Assembly (NCBI RefSeq): GCF_002077135.1
Contig: NZ_LDOS01000001.1
Coordinates: 632,219-696,218 of the forward strand
Source: Metallibacterium scheffleri
Lineage (GTDB): Bacteria > Pseudomonadota > Gammaproteobacteria > Xanthomonadales > Rhodanobacteraceae
DNA: 64,000 bases
Direction of reading: 5' to 3'
In this document: piece after piece, positions 1-7,560 of the stretch
Layout of the letters: every line of letters starts with the position of its first letter
How positions within the stretch are numbered: the stretch's first letter is position 1
Position numbers and translations under genes: made by a program
The notes under the pieces: generated by a model
What the model was told of the DNA's origin: nothing
The model's input: only the letters and a program-made list of their open reading frames with translations
Databases searched by the model: none

Positions 1-149
1 TAGCCGATCAGTCCCTTGTCGTTTACACCCACCGGCGCCAGCGCCAGATGGCCGTCGTTCAGTGGATGCGCGCAGAGCCCGCCCGTGAAGTAAAAGGTCT
101 CGGTCTGAACAGACGTGCTCATCTTGATGTCGGTCGCTTCGATTTCCAT
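1..149 (-). CDS. Partial hypothetical protein, N-terminus only
   Basis: A reading frame enters from the left edge on the minus strand and begins at an ATG at 147-149. A purine-rich stretch (GGAG then AGGGGG) lies just upstream, which supports this start. The visible 49 residues begin MEIEATDIKMSTSVQTETFY and contain FTGGLCAHPLNDGHLALAPV. No family was recognised; the fragment is too short to judge domains, and the rest lies outside the window. Confidence 0.45.
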   Translation of the reverse strand, partial: MEIEATDIKMSTSVQTETFYFTGGLCAHPLNDGHLALAPVGVNDKGLIG

Positions 150-1177
150 GCGCGCCCCCTCAACTCCCTACCTTCGTACCATTCGACATGGCAAAAGTCT
201 CGAAGAATGCGAGCTCACAGGCAAGGAGCCATCTCGATGATCCTAGTTTCATCTCATCGAGCAGTGTCTGCTTTGGGTCGCACTGTGCCACTCGGGCCAG
301 CGTGATGCCAGCACTGCACTGCGCGGTATCCGCGGTCATCGCGCCTGCGGCGCGCCACCGGTCGCCGCCGTTCATCTGAAATGAGCGGCGGCCTTTGCGC
401 CCTCAACATGGCCCTCGACGCGAACTTCGCGCACAACCTCCGGCGGTGACGATGCAGCCGAACTTTCGGCCCTGACGGGTTGGATTGGACTATCTGTTGG
501 ACGAAGCGCCGGCCGCCTATCTACCGCCGCTGGCGTCTATCGCCGCTGGCGTCCATCCTGCCGCGCCTGGGCATGGAACCGGCACAGGCTCGACAAAGCC
601 GAACCTGGACGGGTCGCGCGCTACCCCAGCAGCGCTACGTCCGGCAGGACACGAGCGCACGGCTGCGCCGGCTGGTGGACATTGCGGTGGCGCAGACCCT
701 ACATTCATCCGCTCTGAACAGCACACTGGTGCCGACACCGGCGCAGCGGGTGCAATTGCGCTAGCGCCTTGCGCGGCATCTGGCGGTAGAGGATGTTGGC
801 AGGGTGTGCGCGACAGCGATGGACCCGGGCAGCCTGCCGGTGGTTGGGTGATGCAGACCACAGTTCAGCGTGCTGCGTTGCAATATAAGCACATTGAGAT
901 ACAAGAAACTTCCTGAACGCGTCGCGCCATTCTCATTTGACAACAGTTCTCATTGAAAATCATGAAGTGTAGTGAAAACAATGGATTGACGCTTCAGCAC
1001 CGCTCCAAAAGTCAGTGACACCAAAGTTGGTACAGGGCGTTTTGACACCAAAGTCGGTGCATTTGGTACAAACTTTGGTGTTTCGACCACAAGGGAACAT
1101 GCCAACCATGCTGGCCGAGCCGGTTTGAGTGCGTGTTACACTGCTAAAACCCTAAGGGGAACGGGGAATTGCCAGCC
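150..1177. other. 1-kb region without a convincing gene
   Basis: Several short overlapping frames exist here on both strands, but none has a credible ribosome-binding site or recognisable protein. The left half looks like decayed coding DNA. A 16-bp near-perfect tandem duplication (units at 521-536 and 537-552, core CGCCGCTGGCGT) is visible. The right end, from about 960, is less GC-rich and carries the ACACCAAAGT repeats listed separately, followed by the 5' region of the LysM gene. Confidence 0.6.
1016..1083. repeat. Three-copy ACACCAAAGT repeat, two direct and one inverted
   Basis: TGACACCAAAGTTGGTAC at 1016-1033 recurs as TGACACCAAAGTCGGTGC at 1043-1060. An inverted third copy reads GGTACAAACTTTGGTGT at about 1065-1081. 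The units are about 27 bp apart. Such an arrangement could be the remnant end of a transposable element or an operator for the downstream gene; nothing in the sequence decides between these. Confidence 0.6.
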
Positions 1178-2326
1178 ATGCTTAAGAAATCGCTTGCGCT
1201 TCTTTCCGGCGTGATGATCGCCTTCGCGGCCTATGCCGGTGGCAGCAACATGCTGCGTCACGGTCACCCGGACACCTACGTGGTGCGCAAGGGCGACACG
1301 TTGTGGAGCATCGCCGCCCGCTTTCTCAACAAACCCTGGTTGTGGCCGGAGTTGTGGCAGGCCAATCCGCAGATCCACAATCCGCACCATATCTACCCGG
1401 GCGACGTGCTCAGTCTGGCCTACCTCGGCAACGGCGAGCCGAGCCTGGTGCTGAAGCCGCGCGTGATCGCCACCCCATTGAACCAGGCGGTTGCGCCGAT
1501 TCCGTTGTCTGAATTGCAAACCTATCTGGTCGACCTGCGCGTGTTCGATCATCGCGACACGCTGAGCAAGGCGCCGTATGTGGTCGGCTTCGAGCAAAAC
1601 GAGTTGCGCGGCATACCCGGCCAGTTCGTCTACGTGATGGGTCTGCACGATGCCAAGCCCGGCGAGCGTTTCGCCGTGGTGCGACCCTCGCATGTGTTCA
1701 CCACCTTCAACGCCGACGCCGGTAGCCGCGACCAGATCGCGCAGGATCTCGACGACGATGTCAGCCAGTACAACGGTCCCTGGCACCGCAACACCATCGG
1801 CGACGGGCACTTCGGCAAGGGCCACACCCTGGGCTACGAGGCGCAGGTGATCGGTACCATCGCGGTGTTGCGCGTCAACAAGCCGGGCGAGCCCGTGACC
1901 ACGCTGCTGCAGTCCTCGACCATGGAGATCCGCAAGGGCGATCGCATCCTGCCGCTGGACCCCCATCCCTACGACAGCAACTACTACCCGCACGCGCCCA
2001 AGGCCCTGCCGCCGAACATGCGCGTGATCGCTTTCAATGATGCGTTCGATGCGGCGGGCCCCAAGCAGGTGGTGGCGCTTTCGGCAGGCAGCGCGGAGGG
2101 CGTGAACAATGGCCAGACCTACGCCATCTGGCAGCCGGGCGAGCACATCATCAACGATGTCGAATCGTCCAGCTTCGATCACACCTTCAGCAAGAAGGTG
2201 ACATTGCCCAGCGAGTTCGTCGGCCACGTGATGATCTTCCGCACCTTCGATCACGTCAGCTATGGCCTGATCATGGACGCGCAAGGCCCGGTCAAGCTGG
2301 GCGACAAGCTCGAACTGCCGGAATAA
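1178..2326 (+). CDS. LysM peptidoglycan-binding protein
   Basis: A 382-residue secreted or periplasmic protein. The N-terminus MLKKSLALLSGVMIAFAAYA is a signal peptide. A LysM domain follows at about residues 30-80 (YVVRKGDTLWSIAARFL, then NPHHIYPGDVL), the motif that binds N-acetylglucosamine-containing glycans. The remaining 300 residues have no motif I recognise. The ATG at 1178 is preferred over an in-frame TTG at 1169 because GGGGAA sits 9-10 bp upstream of it. A LysM gene directly before dprA is the arrangement I associate with xanthomonads. A hairpin terminator follows, so it probably forms its own transcription unit. Confidence 0.85.
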   Translation: MLKKSLALLSGVMIAFAAYAGGSNMLRHGHPDTYVVRKGDTLWSIAARFLNKPWLWPELWQANPQIHNPHHIYPGDVLSLAYLGNGEPSLVLKPRVIATPLNQAVAPIPLSELQTYLVDLRVFDHRDTLSKAPYVVGFEQNELRGIPGQFVYVMGLHDAKPGERFAVVRPSHVFTTFNADAGSRDQIAQDLDDDVSQYNGPWHRNTIGDGHFGKGHTLGYEAQVIGTIAVLRVNKPGEPVTTLLQSSTMEIRKGDRILPLDPHPYDSNYYPHAPKALPPNMRVIAFNDAFDAAGPKQVVALSAGSAEGVNNGQTYAIWQPGEHIINDVESSSFDHTFSKKVTLPSEFVGHVMIFRTFDHVSYGLIMDAQGPVKLGDKLELPE

Positions 2327-2348
2327 GTTCGCCATCGCATGAGCCGTC

Positions 2349-2373
2349 GTGCGCCCTCCTCGTGAGGGCGCAC
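2349..2373 (+). terminator. Hairpin terminator after the LysM gene
   Basis: A perfect 10-bp stem (GTGCGCCCTC / GAGGGCGCAC) with a CTCGT loop lies 22 bp after the stop codon and is followed by GCGTTTGTGG. The T-run is short, so termination may be imperfect. Confidence 0.65.
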
Positions 2374-2451
2374 GCGTTTGTGGCGCCTGTAGGCCATGCC
2401 CGACAACACGCGCCGCCGCGCGGCTGACACCGCTTTGCACACACTGCGCGC

Positions 2452-3582
2452 ATGCATGCCGATACCGAACACGAAGCCTGGCTGATCCTGCTGCGCACGC
2501 CCATGCTGGGCGGTGCCGGCCTGCGTGCCCTGCTGGCGCGCGCCGGCAGCAGCACGGCGCTGCTGACCCGGCTGCGCCGGGCGCCGCCCGAGGGCCTTCC
2601 CGCCGTCGCCCGCGCCTGGCTGCATGCGCCGGATGCCGCGCGCATTGACGCCGATCTGCACTGGCTGCGGCAGCCGGAACAACGGCTGCTCACTTGCCTC
2701 GATGCCGATTTCCCGCCGCAACTCGACGCCTGTCCTGGCGCACCCGCGGCCCTGTTCGTGCGCGGCGATGCCGCACGGCTGCTGCTGCCGCAGCTTGCCA
2801 TCGTCGGCGCGCGCGCGGCCACGCCCGAGGGCCTCGCCCACGCGCGTCGCTTCGCCGCGCAACTGGGCGCGGCGGGCCTGACCATCAGCAGCGGGCTGGC
2901 CGCCGGCATCGACGGCGCCGCGCACACCGGCGCGCTGCACAGCGCCGGCGGCACTGTCGCCGTGGTCGGCACTGGTTGCGACGTGGTGTACCCGGCGCGG
3001 CACCGCGAACTGGCCGCACGCATCGTCGTGCACGGTGCCGTGGTCAGCGCGTTCCCGCCCGCGACCACGGCACGTGCCGCGCACTTTCCCATGCGCAATC
3101 GCGTGCTGGCCGGGCTGGCGCTGGGCGTGCTGGTGGTCGAGGCCGGACAGCGCTCGGGCGCGCTGATCACCGCGCATGCCGGCACCACGCTGGGGCGCGA
3201 GGTGTTCGCCGTGCCCGGGTCCATCGCCAACCCACTGGCGCGCGGCTGCCACCGCCTGATCCGCGAGGGCGCGCAACTGGTGGAAAGCGCCGAGGAAATC
3301 ATCGATGCGCTGCGCACGTCCATCGCCGCGCAAGGCCTGCGCCTGTCCGCGCGGCTGGGCGAGGACGCCGACGTCAGCGCCGCATCCGCCACGACCGCTG
3401 CGCCGGATGGCGACGCCGCGCGCTGGCTGGATGCGCTCGGTCACGCCCCGGTGGCGCTGGAAACCCTCGCACTGCGCCTCGATCAGCCGGTCGCCGCCGC
3501 GGCTGCGGCACTGGGTCTGCTGGAACTCGATGGCCGCGTCGCGCGCACCGCCGGCGGACTGTGGCAGCGCCTGCCGGATTGA
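2452..3582 (+). CDS. dprA: DNA-processing protein DprA
   Basis: A 376-residue cytosolic protein of the DprA/Smf family, which loads RecA onto incoming single-stranded DNA during natural transformation. The Rossmann-like core is clear: LAIVGARAATPEG near residue 115, ISSGLAAGIDGAAHTGAL near 145, then VVGTGCDVVYPARHRELA, SAFPP, FPMRNRVLAGLALGVLVVEA and SGALITA. The C-terminal part (about 310-376) fits the winged-helix tail. The length is normal for the family. The ATG start overlaps no other gene and no strong Shine-Dalgarno is visible. Confidence 0.93.
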   Translation: MHADTEHEAWLILLRTPMLGGAGLRALLARAGSSTALLTRLRRAPPEGLPAVARAWLHAPDAARIDADLHWLRQPEQRLLTCLDADFPPQLDACPGAPAALFVRGDAARLLLPQLAIVGARAATPEGLAHARRFAAQLGAAGLTISSGLAAGIDGAAHTGALHSAGGTVAVVGTGCDVVYPARHRELAARIVVHGAVVSAFPPATTARAAHFPMRNRVLAGLALGVLVVEAGQRSGALITAHAGTTLGREVFAVPGSIANPLARGCHRLIREGAQLVESAEEIIDALRTSIAAQGLRLSARLGEDADVSAASATTAAPDGDAARWLDALGHAPVALETLALRLDQPVAAAAAALGLLELDGRVARTAGGLWQRLPD

Positions 3583-3608
3583 ACATGACCGACCGCGTCC
3601 GCGCGCCC

Positions 3609-4889
3609 TCAGCGGTGCAGCGCGCGAAAGCCGATGTCGTGGCGGTAGAAGCCGCCGTCCAGATGGATGTGCGCGAGCGCGGCGTAGGCGGCGCTGCGCG
3701 CGGCGGCCAGCGACTCGCCCAATGCGCAGGCGCTGAGCACGCGCCCACCGCTGACGATGACGCGATCCTGCGCGTCGAGCCGAGTGCCGGCATGGAAGAT
3801 TTTCACCTCCGGCGCAAACTGCGTGTCATGGCCGCTGAGCACATCGCCGCTGCGCGTCGCGCCGGGGTAGCCGTGCGCGGCCAGCACCACGCCCAGCGCC
3901 GGGCGCGGATCCCACTCCACGTCGATCTGCGCGAGGCGGCCATCGAGCGCGGCTTCGATCAGGTCCACCAGATCCGAGCGCAGGCGCAGCAGCAGCGGCT
4001 GGGTTTCCGGATCGCCCAGGCGCACATTGAACTCCAGCACGCGCGCGTTGCCAGTGGCGTCGATCATCAGCCCGGCGTACAAAAAACCGATGAACGGCGC
4101 GCCCTCGGCGGCCATGCCGGCCAGCGTCGGGCGGATGATCGTGTCGAGTACGCGCTGTTCGATCACCGGCGTCAGCACCGGCGCCGGCGAGTAAGCGCCC
4201 ATGCCGCCGGTGTTGGGGCCGAAGTCGCCGTCGTCGCGGCGCTTGTGGTCCTGGCTGCTGGCCAGCGGCAGCGCGTGCGTGCCGTCGCACAGCACGATGT
4301 AGCTGGCCTCCTCGCCTTCGAGGAATTGCTCGATCACCACGCGCGCGCCGGCCGCGCCCAGCGCGTTGCCACCGAGCATGTCGTGCAGCGCCTGCTCGGC
4401 ATCGCCCAGGGTCAGTGCCACCACCACGCCCTTGCCGGCGGCCAGGCCATCGGCCTTGATCACGATGGGTGCGCCGTGGCGGCGCACATGCGCCAGCGCC
4501 AGCTTGAGGTCGGTGAATACCGCGTAGTGCGCGCTGGGAATGGCGTGCCGCGCGAGGAAATCCTTGGCGTAGGCCTTGGAGCTTTCCAGTTGCGCAGCGA
4601 TGCGGCGCGGGCCGAAGCAGCGCAGCCCGGCGGCGCGGAAACGATCGACCACGCCCAGCGCCAGCGGCGCCTCGGGGCCGACCACGGTCAGCGCCACCGC
4701 TTCGGTTCGCGCCAGTCCGAGCAGACCGTCGATATCGGTGGCCGCGACCAGCGCGTTGCGCACGTGGCGTTCCCGCGCGGTGCCGGCATTGCCCGGCGCG
4801 ACGATCACCTCGCGCACGCGCGGCGACTGCGCCAGCTTCCAGGCCAGGGCATGTTCGCGGCCGCCATTGCCGATCACCAGCACCTTCAT
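3609..4889 (-). CDS. purD: Phosphoribosylamine-glycine ligase
   Basis: A 426-residue enzyme of purine synthesis that joins glycine to 5-phosphoribosylamine using ATP to give GAR. The start MKVLVIGNGGREHALAWKLA is the family N-terminus; a further upstream ATG would add seven atypical residues. ATP-grasp signatures are present: PIVIKADGLAAGKGVVVA, QDHKRRDDGDFGPNTGGMGA, GFLYAGLMI and LEFNVRLGDPETQPLL. It lies 42 bp downstream of the flavoprotein gene on the same strand and may be the last gene of that transcript. Confidence 0.95.
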   Translation of the reverse strand: MKVLVIGNGGREHALAWKLAQSPRVREVIVAPGNAGTARERHVRNALVAATDIDGLLGLARTEAVALTVVGPEAPLALGVVDRFRAAGLRCFGPRRIAAQLESSKAYAKDFLARHAIPSAHYAVFTDLKLALAHVRRHGAPIVIKADGLAAGKGVVVALTLGDAEQALHDMLGGNALGAAGARVVIEQFLEGEEASYIVLCDGTHALPLASSQDHKRRDDGDFGPNTGGMGAYSPAPVLTPVIEQRVLDTIIRPTLAGMAAEGAPFIGFLYAGLMIDATGNARVLEFNVRLGDPETQPLLLRLRSDLVDLIEAALDGRLAQIDVEWDPRPALGVVLAAHGYPGATRSGDVLSGHDTQFAPEVKIFHAGTRLDAQDRVIVSGGRVLSACALGESLAAARSAAYAALAHIHLDGGFYRHDIGFRALHR

Positions 4890-4931
4890 CACATTGCCCC
4901 ACGTGCGCAAAACGCGATTGTAGCGGTGCGC

Positions 4932-5987
4932 TCAGCGCGCGCTGAGCCAGGCATGTGCGGCGCTGGCAGACTGCAGCGCGCCCTCCAGATAGCCGCCGAA
5001 ATCCGGCGCCACTTCACTGCCGGCCAGCAGCACGCGCGCGCGCCAGGGTTCGGGCAGCATGATAGGCGCGTAATCCGGATGCTCGCGCGGCACGGCGGCG
5101 CTGTCCGCGGGCGTGGCAGTGAACTCTTCCAGCGCCCAGTCCTGCACATGCACCGCCAGCGGCTGCGCCGCCGTGGACCCGAACAGGCGCTGCAACTGCG
5201 CCACGATCGCACCCGGCAGATCCGCGCACGCGGCGCGTACCGACGCCGGCCAGGCGATGAAGCCGGTCAGCGCGGCGCGGCCATCTGGCAAAGTCGCGTC
5301 GTGCAGTTCGCCGATCGGCCCGCGCTGACTGAAGGCTGCACCGGAGAAACCTGCCGCGCGCCAGAACGGTCGCGCGTAGCGCGCCACGAACTTGGCCTGC
5401 CCGGCCATCCAGGTGGGCAGCGCCGCGAGCTGCGCATGCAGGGCTGCAGGTAGCGGCGGGTCGAATGCCATGGCCGCGACCAGCCGCGGTGGCAGCGCCA
5501 GTGCCACGCGCCGCGCCTGCAATCGGCGCGTGCCGTCGCTGCCCTGCGCGATCACGTCCACGCCTTCCGTGCCGAGCTGCAGCGCGCGCACCGTGACGCC
5601 GGTTTCGATCAATCCCGCGCCTTGCAGTGCCGGCAGCGGTGCCAGCAGCGCAGCGCTGCCACCGAGCAGGCGTTGGCTGGGCGGCTCCTGCGCCATGCCG
5701 GAGGCATACGTCTGCATGCGCCCAACCGCATCCTCGAACTGCAACGCGCCGGTGCTGGCTTGTTCGTAGCTGCGCAGGCCGTGCGTCGTGATCCATGCCG
5801 CGAGTCGCGGCTGCAGCGTCGGCCACACCCAGGAAGGCCCGAGGTCGAAACCATCGACACCGAGGATGCGCCCGCCGCAGCGTGCGCGCGCTTCGAGCAC
5901 GCGCGGCGCGTGCCCATCGACATGCAGCGCATGCGCCAGCGCCACGCCGGCCAGACCCGCGCCGACGATGATCAGCTCATGGCGCAT
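4932..5987 (-). CDS. FAD-dependent amine oxidase-like flavoprotein
   Basis: A 351-residue protein with an N-terminal FAD-binding Rossmann motif (IIVGAGLAGVALAHAL), the E of the ribose-binding strand (VLEARARCGGRI), and an amine-oxidase-like C-terminus (PEPWRARVLLAGSEVAPDFGGYLEGAL). It should oxidise a small amine or related substrate, but the substrate cannot be read from the sequence. The start ATG overlaps the TGA of the SDR gene by one base, indicating translational coupling. Confidence 0.8.
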   Translation of the reverse strand: MRHELIIVGAGLAGVALAHALHVDGHAPRVLEARARCGGRILGVDGFDLGPSWVWPTLQPRLAAWITTHGLRSYEQASTGALQFEDAVGRMQTYASGMAQEPPSQRLLGGSAALLAPLPALQGAGLIETGVTVRALQLGTEGVDVIAQGSDGTRRLQARRVALALPPRLVAAMAFDPPLPAALHAQLAALPTWMAGQAKFVARYARPFWRAAGFSGAAFSQRGPIGELHDATLPDGRAALTGFIAWPASVRAACADLPGAIVAQLQRLFGSTAAQPLAVHVQDWALEEFTATPADSAAVPREHPDYAPIMLPEPWRARVLLAGSEVAPDFGGYLEGALQSASAAHAWLSAR

Positions 5988-6658
5988 CAAAACGGCTCGT
6001 CGGCGCCGCGCAGATCCAGCTCGTGGGTCCAGGCACCGGACGGCTGCTGCGCGAGTTGCCAATACGCATCGGCGACCGCGCCGGGATCGAGTCGCGCGCT
6101 GTATTGCCCGGCGCGCGCACTGCCGCCGATCACGCCGTCGAGGATCGTATGCACCACATGCACGCCCTGCGCCTGGTAGGCGCGCGCCAGCGCCTGCGCC
6201 AGCCCGCGTAGCGCGAACTTGGCGCTGGCGAAGGCGGCGAATTCGGCACCGCCGCGCAGGCTGGCGGTGGCGCCGGAAAAAATCAGCGTGCCGCCGCCGG
6301 CCTGCACCATCGCCGGCAGCACGGCCTGTGCCACGCGAAAGGCGCCCAGCGCCATGCCTTCCCAGCAGGCGCGGAAGTCGTCCTCGCCGAGCGCGGCGAA
6401 GGGCGCGCGCTTGAACACGCCAACGTCGTACACCAGCACGCGCGGCGCGCCGTGCTCGGCAATCAACCGCGCCAGCCGCGCGGGCGCATCGGCAGCCAGC
6501 ACATCCAGGCTCGTGTGCGTGCCCACGGCCAATGCCGCGACGGGTGCGCGCCGCGACAAGGCCAGCACGCCCCAGTGCTCGCGCGCGAAACGCGCGGCCA
6601 GCGCCGCGCCCAGGCCCGGGCCATGGCCGACGATCCATAGTTGGGCCGGCGCGGTCAT
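5987..6658 (-). CDS. Short-chain dehydrogenase-like protein with Tyr-to-Phe change
   Basis: A 223-residue SDR-fold protein. The cofactor loop GHGPGLG is at residues 11-17, the DVG of the central strand near 78, and the catalytic Ser in FSGATAS at about 128. The canonical YxxxK is FASAK here (Phe143, Lys147), so the proton-donor Tyr is missing. I recall a subfamily of SDR proteins with this substitution; its activity is uncertain. It lies in a tight operon: 2 bp after the methyltransferase stop and 1 bp overlap with the flavoprotein start. Confidence 0.8.
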   Translation of the reverse strand: MTAPAQLWIVGHGPGLGAALAARFAREHWGVLALSRRAPVAALAVGTHTSLDVLAADAPARLARLIAEHGAPRVLVYDVGVFKRAPFAALGEDDFRACWEGMALGAFRVAQAVLPAMVQAGGGTLIFSGATASLRGGAEFAAFASAKFALRGLAQALARAYQAQGVHVVHTILDGVIGGSARAGQYSARLDPGAVADAYWQLAQQPSGAWTHELDLRGADEPF

Positions 6659-6660
6659 GT

Positions 6661-7305
6661 TCAGCGCCGCGCGGTGATCAGGAAAATCGGGTAGCGCACG
6701 GTCTTGCCATCGCGGGTTTTCTCCGCGGTGTGCGCGGTGCGCGCGCTGATGTCGCGGAAACCGGCGGCGGCCAGCCAGCGTGTGAATTCATCGCGCGCGA
6801 AGCCGTGGTGGGCCACGCCGGGGACGTCGGGGGTGTGGAAGCTGCCGTCCTCGGCGTCGAGATCGGCCAGCGCCACCCAGCCGTCCGCGGCGAGCATGCC
6901 GTGGAACACGCGCAACAGCGCGGGTACATCGGGGATGTGGTGCATGGTCATGCTGCTGAAGATCAGATCGAAGCGCTGCGCGGGCGGCGCTTCGCGGGTG
7001 AGGTCGAGCACGCGCGTGTCGAGGTTGCCGACGCCTGCGGCACGGGCTTTTTCATCCAGCACGGACAGCATGCCGGGCGACAGGTCGCAGGCCAGCAAGT
7101 GTCCCAGCCGTGGCGCCAGTTGCGCGCCGACCAGACCGGTGCCGCAACCGTACTCCAGTGCCTGCCAGTCGGATTGCAGGGGCACCGCGTCGGCGATGGT
7201 CCTGGCGACGTCGCCGGCCATGGCGCGGCGCCGGGGCGAGTCGTCCCAGTCCGCGGCGATGCGGTCGAAACGCTGGCGGTTCGAGTCTTGCAAAAGGCTG
7301 GACAT
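6661..7305 (-). CDS. Class I SAM-dependent methyltransferase
   Basis: A 214-residue protein with the SAM-binding motif I (ALEYGCGTGLVGAQLA, about residue 49), an acidic motif II (LACDLSPGML) and FDLIFSSMTMHHIPD as the post-I/motif IV region. The closest style is the Methyltransf_11/UbiE-like group; substrate unknown. GGAG seven bases before the ATG supports the start. It is the first gene of a minus-strand operon (methyltransferase, SDR, flavoprotein, possibly purD). Confidence 0.85.
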   Translation of the reverse strand: MSSLLQDSNRQRFDRIAADWDDSPRRRAMAGDVARTIADAVPLQSDWQALEYGCGTGLVGAQLAPRLGHLLACDLSPGMLSVLDEKARAAGVGNLDTRVLDLTREAPPAQRFDLIFSSMTMHHIPDVPALLRVFHGMLAADGWVALADLDAEDGSFHTPDVPGVAHHGFARDEFTRWLAAAGFRDISARTAHTAEKTRDGKTVRYPIFLITARR

Positions 7306-7425
7306 GGGGTGACTCCGGGGTAGCTTGGTGACGACAGAATGAACAATACGAACACATTACGTTGCGTCCGTCCGTGAAAATGCGCGCAGCGCCACACTCG
7401 CAGCCTGCCAGAATTGGTTCTTGCC

Positions 7426-7439
7426 TTGACCGAAATCAA
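7426..7439. promoter_or_regulatory. FNR/Anr-type box TTGACcgaaATCAA
   Basis: TTGAC-CGAA-ATCAA differs by one base from the FNR/Anr consensus TTGAT-N4-ATCAA, and the dyad extends to CCTTGA-N6-TCAAGG. It lies 121 bp upstream of the GGDEF/EAL gene and 120 bp upstream of the divergent methyltransferase gene, so either could be oxygen-regulated. Confidence 0.5.
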
Positions 7440-7560
7440 GGTGCAGTCTTCATGAACGCGGCGAGCTGGCGAGCAGCGCACGCGTCGCAACCCGCCAATG
7501 ACCAGCGGGTCGCGGGATGATGGGTATCGGTCATCCGTGGATTGGGACGGAGTCATGGCG

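Noticed and set aside
2694-5453. Plus-strand open frame of 919 codons over dprA and purD
   Set aside because: It overlaps two certain genes in other frames and has shadow-like Arg-rich composition.
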